A stretch of DNA of 57,447 bases from Myxococcales bacterium UBA5297 (GTDB taxonomy: Bacteria > Myxococcota > Myxococcia > Myxococcales > UBA5297): contig DHSB01000156.1 of the NCBI GenBank assembly GCA_002408385.1, positions 28,652 to 86,098 of the forward strand, given 5' to 3'. The notes beneath the pieces were generated by a model that worked only from the letters and a program-made list of their open reading frames with translations, had not been told where the DNA came from and made no database searches. Positions 51,891 through 57,447 of this stretch are shown here, piece after piece. Position 1 is the stretch's first letter, and each line of letters begins with the position of its first letter. The translations under genes were made by a program, and so were the position numbers.

Positions 51891-53726
51891 CTATTCAGGC
51901 AGCGGCCAACGGGGCCGTACCTTCGAGGCCTTGAAGTACTCTTTGAGCACGTCGACGACCTCCTGTGCTCTCGGGTGGCCAGGCGCCAGGTGCACGAACT
52001 CCTCGTAGTGCTTGGCGCCGAGCTCGACCTGTCCCAGGCTTGCGTAGCAGAGGCCGAGATAGAGGTGCGCCTCGGCAAGCGAGCTGTCGGCCTTGAGCGC
52101 GCGCTCAAGGAAGGTGATCGCCTCCTTGTAGCGTTTGAGGGTCTCGCCTGCGAGATGCTTGCCCTTGGCCAGATCGGCCTCGGCTTGCGTCTTGACCGGG
52201 GCCGTCTCCCCCTGGGCTGCCGAGGCGCTCGCCGCGGCCTGTTGCTTCTGCTGTTCGGCCTTGGCGCGCCGCGCCTCCTCGGCCTCGGCGGCCAGGCGCT
52301 GCTTTTCAAGCCGCGCTTCGGCCGTGGCGATGCGCTCGCGAAGCTTCTCGGCCTTGGGGGCAAAAGAGCTGACCGGAGGGATCGCGTCGAGCGCGGCCTT
52401 CGCGCCTTCGTAGTCCTGGTCGCCAAAGCTCTGTTGCGCCTCGGCGAGCTTGTCTTGGGCTTCGACCTCGTCGCGGGCCGCCTCCAGCAGGTCGAGCGCC
52501 TCGGTCACCCCGCCTTCGACCGCCTCGGCGAGCTTCTTCTCGGCAAGCTCGAAGCGGCTCTGGCCGAAGAGGGTTTTGCCCGTCTGGTAGGCCTTGAGCG
52601 CCTTGGGGGCGGGCGGCACGGGCGCTTCATCGACCTCAGGCGTGTCGGGTTTGGGCTCGAGCGCGTTGGCCGAAGCGGCGCTGTCGGCCCCTGGGGTGGC
52701 CGGGTCTTGGTCGGCGGGGGCTTGCTGGCCCGGCTGCTGTTCGCCTGGATTCTTGCTCGCGACCGGCTTGGGCTCGCCCGAAGCGGGTTTGTCGGGCTGC
52801 TCCATCGATGCCGGCTTGCCCTTGGTCAGGAAGTAGCCGCCGACCCCGACCCCCGCGAGCAGGAGCGCCGCGCCGGCGACGAGCGGGATGAGCTTGCCGC
52901 CCTTCTTGCTCTTGCCGGGACCCGGAGCGGGCGGGTCGGCAGCTTCGCCGGGCGCCAGGAACTTCAGGCTGATGTGCCCAAGCTCGATCACGTCGCCCGA
53001 GTGCAGCGCGCACTGGCCGTACTGCTCGCCGTTGACCTTGACGCCGTTGGATGACTGCAGGTCGATGACCTTCCACTCGCCATCTTCCTCGCGCACGACC
53101 TTGCAGTGGTTGCGCGACAGGCTGCGGTGGTCGATGGCGATGTCGTTGTCCTCGGTGCGACCGATCTTGATCTCGCTGCGGATGCAGGCGAATTCGCGTC
53201 CGGTGAACTCCGAGGTGATGACGACCAGGCGCGGGGCCTGCTCGACCGGCACGTCGACGACGTTGCGGCTGCGGGTCGGCATCTGCGTAGCGTTGATGAC
53301 CGCGGTCGACTCGTGCTTCTTGGCCCGGGGCGCGCCTTGAGGCGCGTTCGGTTCGTCCTGCGAATCGAGCGGCTCCTCGGGGGCGGACTTTTCGCGAGCA
53401 GCCGGGGCCGGCCTGGCGACCGCGCGAGGGCTGTCTTCGTATTGGACAGCGAGGTCGTAGTCGCCGATCTGGATCAGGTCGCCTTCGTTGACCTCGTAGA
53501 CCGAATCGATCTTGTCGCCGTTGACTCGGATGCCGTTGTAGCTGCCGAGATCCTCGACGAGAACCGCGCCGTCGCGGCGGACGAGCTTTGCGTGCCGACG
53601 CGAGACGTTGCGCTCGGTCAGGCGGATGGTGTTGCCCTCCTGCCGGCCGATGGTGATCTCGACGTCTTCTCGTACGATAGGGACGACCGTCTTGCGGCCT
53701 TCATCGTCCTCAATAATGAGCTTCAT
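51891..53726 (-). CDS. FHA-FHA-TM-TPR signalling protein
   Basis: 611 residues. FHA 1 spans about 22-96 (GR 27-28, SRRH 42-45, N64); FHA 2 spans about 185-258 (GR 189-190, SRNH 204-207, N227-G228). Both have the residues that bind phosphothreonine. A Pro/Ala-rich linker leads to a membrane helix (279-300), then a long Pro/Gln region, a helical coiled coil (about 380-500) and TPR-like repeats near the C-terminus (EAHLYLGLCYASLGQVELGA). It is a membrane adaptor likely to read Ser/Thr kinase signals; no kinase gene lies nearby. Such architectures are frequent in Myxococcota. Confidence 0.9.
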   Translation of the reverse strand: MKLIIEDDEGRKTVVPIVREDVEITIGRQEGNTIRLTERNVSRRHAKLVRRDGAVLVEDLGSYNGIRVNGDKIDSVYEVNEGDLIQIGDYDLAVQYEDSPRAVARPAPAAREKSAPEEPLDSQDEPNAPQGAPRAKKHESTAVINATQMPTRSRNVVDVPVEQAPRLVVITSEFTGREFACIRSEIKIGRTEDNDIAIDHRSLSRNHCKVVREEDGEWKVIDLQSSNGVKVNGEQYGQCALHSGDVIELGHISLKFLAPGEAADPPAPGPGKSKKGGKLIPLVAGAALLLAGVGVGGYFLTKGKPASMEQPDKPASGEPKPVASKNPGEQQPGQQAPADQDPATPGADSAASANALEPKPDTPEVDEAPVPPAPKALKAYQTGKTLFGQSRFELAEKKLAEAVEGGVTEALDLLEAARDEVEAQDKLAEAQQSFGDQDYEGAKAALDAIPPVSSFAPKAEKLRERIATAEARLEKQRLAAEAEEARRAKAEQQKQQAAASASAAQGETAPVKTQAEADLAKGKHLAGETLKRYKEAITFLERALKADSSLAEAHLYLGLCYASLGQVELGAKHYEEFVHLAPGHPRAQEVVDVLKEYFKASKVRPRWPLPE

Positions 53727-53932
53727 CCAGCCTCCGCCGATGCGAGCATCTATAGCACGCGCCAGGAACGGGCTTCAAGATAGCGGCCGCCTCGCAACCC
53801 GGCAGCATGTAAGGACTTTTCGTCGCGGGCTTGGCCGCCCCGCCGCCATCGGTCATCTGGACCGACCGGTCCGCGGAGGGGGCGGGATAGTATGGTGGGC
53901 CGCAAGATGGCATCGAGGAGGCGTCCCCAAAG

Positions 53933-55684
53933 TTGGCCGCGTTCATCCGCATCCGCACACTGGCAGGTGAGGAGGCGCTCGACCTCGAGGAGTTCGAGTC
54001 ACGGGTGCGCCGCGGCGAGATCGCCGGCCACTGCCAGGTGTGCTTTCCGCCCGTGACCGGCGAGGGGTGGGTCAGAACCGACCAACTCGACCTGTTTCAC
54101 CGCCTCCAGGACCCGCGCAAGCTCTACTTCGCCCGCGCCTTCAACCTCGGCCGCTTTCCCCGGGTGACCGCGGTCTTCGTGACCCTGGACATCGCGCTCT
54201 ACCTGGTGATGGGGCTGGGCGGACCTATCGAGCAGGACGCGCTGGTCGCCTGGGGGGCGAAGGTCGCGCCGCTGATGCTCGACCTTGGCCAGCTCTGGCG
54301 CCTGGTGACCGCGAACCTGCTGCACCAGAACGCGCTGCACATCGCCTCCAACCTCTTCATCCTCTTCAACGTGGGCGGCGCGCTCGAGAACGCCTACCGG
54401 AGGCTCGACTACGCGCTGCTGCTGTTGGCCTCGGCTCTGGGGACCACGCTACTGAGTGTCCTCGCCCGCCCCGACGCGGTCACCGCCGGGGCAAGCGGCA
54501 TCGTCTACGGGGCGCTGGGCGCGGCGGTCGTCTTCGGAATGAAGTACCGGGAGCTGTTGCCGCAGCGCTACCGGCGGGTGCTCGGCGAGTCGACCATCCC
54601 CATCGTCCTCGTCTTCCTCTATATCGGCTTCACCTCGAGCGGGGTCGACAACTGGGCCCACCTCGGGGGGCTGCTCGCCGGCGCGCTGTGCGCCCTCTTC
54701 ATGACCCCGCGGCTGCTTGTCAGGGCCGCGCCGAAGGCTCGCTCGACCGCCCTGCGGTCGCTGCCGTTTTTCGGCGCAGGCGCCGCGTTGCTGCTCGGCG
54801 GCCTGTGGCTTCAGTGGCAGCCTGTCCGACTGCAGATGAGCGCCGACGACCTGCTCGGAATCGAGCTGGGCGCGCCGGCGCACTGGCGGAGGGAGGCCGA
54901 GGGGGCGGGCGCCCTCGAGCTGCACAACGGGCTGGCGGGGCTCGGTCGCGCCTCGGTCTCCGTACGCGTCGAGCCGCTGGGCGAGGGCAGCGTCGAGCAG
55001 GCCATTCGCGGCTGGCTCGACCAGCAGCTTTGGGCCGAAGAGCGGGCAGGCGCGCTCGCCGAGGTCACGCTGGGCGCGCCGGTCGGCTCCACGCTCGCGG
55101 GGGTCGGCGCGACGCGCCTCGAGGGCTCCTACAGCGAGGAGGGAACGACGACGCGGTTTCGCGGCTTCTTCCTTGCCCGCGGCGAGTTGGTCCACGAGGT
55201 CGTCTACCAGTGGCCGGCCGAGTACCCTGCCTACGAGCGGGTCATCGAGCGCATGGAGAGCTCGATCCGCCTGCTCGAGCCGAGGTCGCTGCGCGAGGCG
55301 CGGGGGCGGGCGATGGTCGCGCCCGGGCGCGACAGCTTCGAGATGCTCGGCGAGACCCTCGGCCAGCTCGGCGAGCACCGGGCCGCGGCGGCAGGTCTCG
55401 AGGAAGCCTTCGCCCGGGCAGCGGGCGAGCCGCAGCTCCGCGCGCGCCTCGCCCGACACCTCCTGGCGTCGGGCCAGACCGAGGCGGGCTGCCGCGGCGC
55501 CGAGCAAGCCCTGCAGGCCGCGCCCGGGAGCGCCCCGGCGCTCGAGGCGATGGGCCGCTGCGCGCTCGCCCGAGGCGAACGCAGGGCAGCGGCCGACTGG
55601 CTGCGCCAGACGCTCGAGGTCGCCCCAGGCCACCGCAGCGCCCAGGCGCTGCTCGAGTCGCTCCTTTCCCCGACCGGTGACTGA
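53933..55684 (+). CDS. Rhomboid-family intramembrane serine protease with C-terminal repeat region
   Basis: 583 residues from TTG 53933 (GAGGAGG 11 bases upstream; no in-frame ATG fits). An N-terminal soluble part (1-75) precedes the rhomboid core: H136 and N140 in LLHQNALHIASNLF, catalytic Ser188 in GASG (186-189), and His243 in NWAHLGG. The Ser-His dyad is complete. After the sixth helix and one more membrane helix (about 275-295) follows an unassigned domain, then TPR-like helices (about 440-580). Rhomboids cut membrane-spanning substrates; the target is unknown. It diverges from the FHA gene. Confidence 0.9.
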   Translation: MAAFIRIRTLAGEEALDLEEFESRVRRGEIAGHCQVCFPPVTGEGWVRTDQLDLFHRLQDPRKLYFARAFNLGRFPRVTAVFVTLDIALYLVMGLGGPIEQDALVAWGAKVAPLMLDLGQLWRLVTANLLHQNALHIASNLFILFNVGGALENAYRRLDYALLLLASALGTTLLSVLARPDAVTAGASGIVYGALGAAVVFGMKYRELLPQRYRRVLGESTIPIVLVFLYIGFTSSGVDNWAHLGGLLAGALCALFMTPRLLVRAAPKARSTALRSLPFFGAGAALLLGGLWLQWQPVRLQMSADDLLGIELGAPAHWRREAEGAGALELHNGLAGLGRASVSVRVEPLGEGSVEQAIRGWLDQQLWAEERAGALAEVTLGAPVGSTLAGVGATRLEGSYSEEGTTTRFRGFFLARGELVHEVVYQWPAEYPAYERVIERMESSIRLLEPRSLREARGRAMVAPGRDSFEMLGETLGQLGEHRAAAAGLEEAFARAAGEPQLRARLARHLLASGQTEAGCRGAEQALQAAPGSAPALEAMGRCALARGERRAAADWLRQTLEVAPGHRSAQALLESLLSPTGD

Positions 55685-55701
55685 CCGAGCGAAAAACACT
55701 C

Positions 55702-55730
55702 TTGACACCGCGCATGCGGGCGGCTAGAAC
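55702..55730 (+). promoter_or_regulatory. Promoter of the tRNA operon
   Basis: A perfect -35, TTGACA (55702-55707), and a -10, TAGAAC (55725-55730), with a 17-bp spacer. The predicted start is about 30 bp before tRNA-Val. Only GC-rich sequence lies between. Confidence 0.8.
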
Positions 55731-55766
55731 GTCGCGCACTGAATGGGCGGCCCCAAAAACTCTCGA

Positions 55767-55838
55767 GGGCGGGTAGCTCAGGGGTAGAGCACTGGCCTTA
55801 CAAGCCGGGGGTCGCAGGTTCGAAACCTGCTCCGCCCA
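55767..55838 (+). tRNA. tRNA-Val (anticodon TAC)
   Basis: 72 bases. The acceptor stem GGGCGGG pairs with TCCGCCC (last pair G-T), the discriminator is A, the D arm is GCTC...GAGC, the anticodon loop CTTACAA reads TAC, and the T arm is GCAGG-TTCGAAA-CCTGC. CCA is not encoded. Confidence 0.95.
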
Positions 55839-55852
55839 AGAAAACCGAATAT

Positions 55853-55926
55853 GGGGTGGTAGTTAAGCTGGTTATAACGTCGGCCTGTCACGCCGAAGGG
55901 CGCGGGTTCGAGTCCCGTCCACCCCG
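55853..55926 (+). tRNA. tRNA-Asp (anticodon GTC)
   Basis: 74 bases. The acceptor stem GGGGTGG pairs with CCACCCC, the discriminator is G, the anticodon loop CTGTCAC reads GTC, and the T arm is GCGGG-TTCGAGT-CCCGT, closing with a G-T pair. It lies 14 bp after tRNA-Val in the same transcript; CCA is not encoded. Confidence 0.95.
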
Positions 55927-55930
55927 CTAA

Positions 55931-55965
55931 GAGCCCGGAAGCCTTCGATGCTTCCGGGCTCTTTT
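55931..55965 (+). terminator. Intrinsic terminator of the tRNA operon
   Basis: GAGCCCGGAAGC (55931-55942) and GCTTCCGGGCTC (55950-55961) form a perfect 12-bp stem with a 7-base loop, followed by TTTT. This is the clearest terminator in the window. Confidence 0.92.
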
Positions 55966-56017
55966 CATATCTGCAGCCAGGCGAGCGGTGCTCGGCCGCC
56001 CCCGTCCGGAGAGAAAA

Positions 56018-56605
56018 ATGCGCTCGTCGACAAACGTTCGTTTCCTGGCCCTCCTCTGCACCCTGGTCGCGGTTGGCGCGTGCAAGCAGCAGAGGCGCGC
56101 CCCTCAGCCCTCGGCCGAGTCACCGAAAGCCGCCGAGCCACCCCCGCAGGCGCGCCCGAGCCTCGACGCAGGCCCCGCGCCGCTCGCCGGCGTCGAGCAG
56201 ACGGTGATCGTCCAGGTCTGGTTCCTCGACGACGAGCGGATGAAGACCGGCGAGGAGCCGATGTTCGTACCCGTCGAGCGCAGGGTCCCCAAAGACGCGC
56301 CGGTCAAGGGCGCGCTCGATGGGCTCTTCGCGGGGCCCCTTGAGCCCGAGAAGGGCCGGGGGCTGCGCTTTGTTGCCTCGGGCGCCACCGGCTATGAAGG
56401 CTTGCGCGTTGAGGGCGGCATCGCGCACGTGCGGCTGGTCGGCGGCTGCAACAGCGCAGGCTCGACCGCCACCATCGCCAACGAGCTCAAGCCGACGCTC
56501 AAGCAGTTCGAGGAGATCGAGTTCGTCAAGATCTACGACCCCTCGGGCAAGACCGAGGAGCCCGAGGGCCGCACCGACTCCATCCCGTTCTGCCTCGAGC
56601 CCTAA
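56018..56605 (+). CDS. GerMN-domain lipoprotein
   Basis: 195 residues from ATG 56018 (CCGGAGAG upstream). The signal peptide has a lipobox ending at C22 (VAVGAC). A Pro/Ala-rich linker (25-58) leads to a GerMN domain, about 62-160: VIVQVWFLDDERM, then VERRVPKDAPVKGALDGLFAG (with the GP..E motif) and GIAHVRLVGGCNSAGST. GerMN domains were first seen in the spore germination protein GerM and occur widely in exported proteins of unknown job. The Cys pair in the late part may form a disulfide. No neighbour explains its function. Confidence 0.85.
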   Translation: MRSSTNVRFLALLCTLVAVGACKQQRRAPQPSAESPKAAEPPPQARPSLDAGPAPLAGVEQTVIVQVWFLDDERMKTGEEPMFVPVERRVPKDAPVKGALDGLFAGPLEPEKGRGLRFVASGATGYEGLRVEGGIAHVRLVGGCNSAGSTATIANELKPTLKQFEEIEFVKIYDPSGKTEEPEGRTDSIPFCLEP

Positions 56606-56907
56606 GCCGGGGCACAACGCCCCTGAACCGACAAGGCGGGCCCCCCGGCCAGCCCTCGTCGCAACCGGGGCTTTCTCTGGCTGCGTCCCGGGACGAACCG
56701 AACCGCGGCAGTCAGGGCCGAGCGCGCGGCAGCAAAGTCCCCGGCCGGGATTGGGGCGCGGCCGGAAACCGCGAGCGGTCCTTCGAGCGTTCACCCGGAG
56801 ACATCTTTACTCGCGCCCCGGCCCATCGCATGCTTCGATTCTCGTTTCGCGCAAAGGTGCGCAGACGAGGGGCTCGTTCGGAGTTGGAGAAACCGGGACT
56901 AAGGTCG
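56606..56907. other. Intergenic region upstream of the MarR gene
   Basis: 302 bp with no recognised gene or RNA. It should contain the promoter of the MarR-family gene and perhaps an operator, but I found no clear dyad. A frame open from 56830 continues into the MarR gene and has no better start site. Confidence 0.45.
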
Positions 56908-57402
56908 ATGAACCAAGAGCGCGAACAAGAGGTCGTGCGACTCGGGGCTGTGCTCGATTTCATGCAACTGCTGTGGGCGGTCGATCATAGCCTTCAAACG
57001 GCCTCCAAGAGGATGAAGTCGACGTTGAGGGTGACCGGTCCGCAGCGGCTCGTCGTGCGCATCGTCGGGCGGCTGCCGGGCATCTCGGCCGGCAGGCTCG
57101 CGAGCATCCTGCGCGTCCACCCGAGCACCTTGACCGGGGTTCTGCGTCGGCTCGAGGCGGGCCAGGCGCTCAGCCGCAGGGGCGATCCTACGGATGGCCG
57201 GCGGGCGCTGTTCAGCCTGACGGCCAAGGGCCGTGAGATCGATGCCTGCCAGTCCGGCACCATCGAGGCCGCGGTGCGCCGGGCGCTGGTGCGAAGCAGC
57301 CCTCGCGATATCACCGCCGCCTCGCGGGTGCTGGGCACTCTTGCCGATGAGCTTGCGCGCGAGGTTCCGGTGCGCCGCAAGAAGGGCTCGACCGCCGCCT
57401 GA
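56908..57402 (+). CDS. MarR-family transcriptional regulator
   Basis: 164 residues from ATG 56908; a longer frame starts at 56830, but its extra residues are basic and unlike the family. The winged helix covers about 45-110: QRLVVRIVGRLPGISAGRLA, then HPSTLTGVLRRLEAGQALSR, and the wing DPTDGRRALFSLTAKG, which is the MarR hallmark. Helices at both ends form the dimer interface. Such proteins often bind small aromatic ligands and control adjacent efflux or degradation genes; the neighbour beyond the window is unknown. Confidence 0.88.
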   Translation: MNQEREQEVVRLGAVLDFMQLLWAVDHSLQTASKRMKSTLRVTGPQRLVVRIVGRLPGISAGRLASILRVHPSTLTGVLRRLEAGQALSRRGDPTDGRRALFSLTAKGREIDACQSGTIEAAVRRALVRSSPRDITAASRVLGTLADELAREVPVRRKKGSTAA

Positions 57403-57447
57403 GCAGGTCCTTTCGGTCCGCTCGCGGGCAGGCCGCGAGGCCAGAGG

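Overview
The window is a GC-rich bacterial chromosome segment. The host looks like a Myxococcota-type (deltaproteobacterial) organism. That placement is inferred from gene content and base composition, not from a marker-gene tree: a full dcw cluster, an FHA/TPR signalling protein, a CFI-box protein, a tandem PARP-type zinc-finger protein, a non-flagellar type III secretion gate gene and Cys-rich lipoproteins.

Region 1 (about 1-19,270) is most of a Mu-like transposable prophage, read mainly on the minus strand and cut by the left window edge. From its right end inward it holds a plus-strand repressor, an operator with a perfect 16-bp inverted repeat, a Ner-like regulator, a DEDDh exonuclease, MuA and MuB, a run of small regulatory and zinc-binding proteins, Gam, GemA and a Mor/C activator. 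Then come the late genes: holin-like protein, lipoprotein, TraR-like protein, gp26, two winged-helix proteins, gp27, terminase, a methyltransferase remnant, portal, head morphogenesis protein, a Cys-rich protein, gpG and the protease/scaffold. The head morphogenesis protein carries a C-terminal ADP-ribosyltransferase domain with its catalytic motifs intact. The prophage end abuts a frameshifted alpha/beta-hydrolase relic, which is probably the insertion site.

Region 2 (about 19,270-31,545) is mixed host sequence. It contains decayed genes (hydrolase, zinc-ribbon-like remnant, truncated YafK), a polynucleotide-kinase-like protein, an NDP-sugar nucleotidyltransferase, a HAD phosphatase, a protein with two PARP-type zinc fingers, a TlpA-type thioredoxin, a CFI-box protein and a large Cys-rich lipoprotein. 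A block of about ten 43-bp tandem repeats directly abuts the stop codon of an orphan sctV gene.

Region 3 (31,546-50,896) is a complete division and cell-wall cluster on the plus strand: mraZ, a STAS-domain gene, rsmH, ftsL, ftsI, murE, murF, mraY, murD, ftsW, murG, murC, murB, ddl, ftsQ, ftsA, ftsZ. It is led by a consensus-like promoter and five GTG boxes at a 10-bp period that form an MraZ operator. Most genes overlap or nearly touch, so they are probably co-transcribed. They make lipid II from UDP-MurNAc, flip or polymerise it and build the divisome.

Region 4 (50,897-57,447) holds a minus-strand pair (FHA-FHA-TM-TPR protein followed by a response regulator fused to an XRE helix-turn-helix), a divergent rhomboid protease with a C-terminal repeat region, a tRNA-Val/tRNA-Asp operon with promoter and terminator, a GerMN lipoprotein and a MarR-family regulator.
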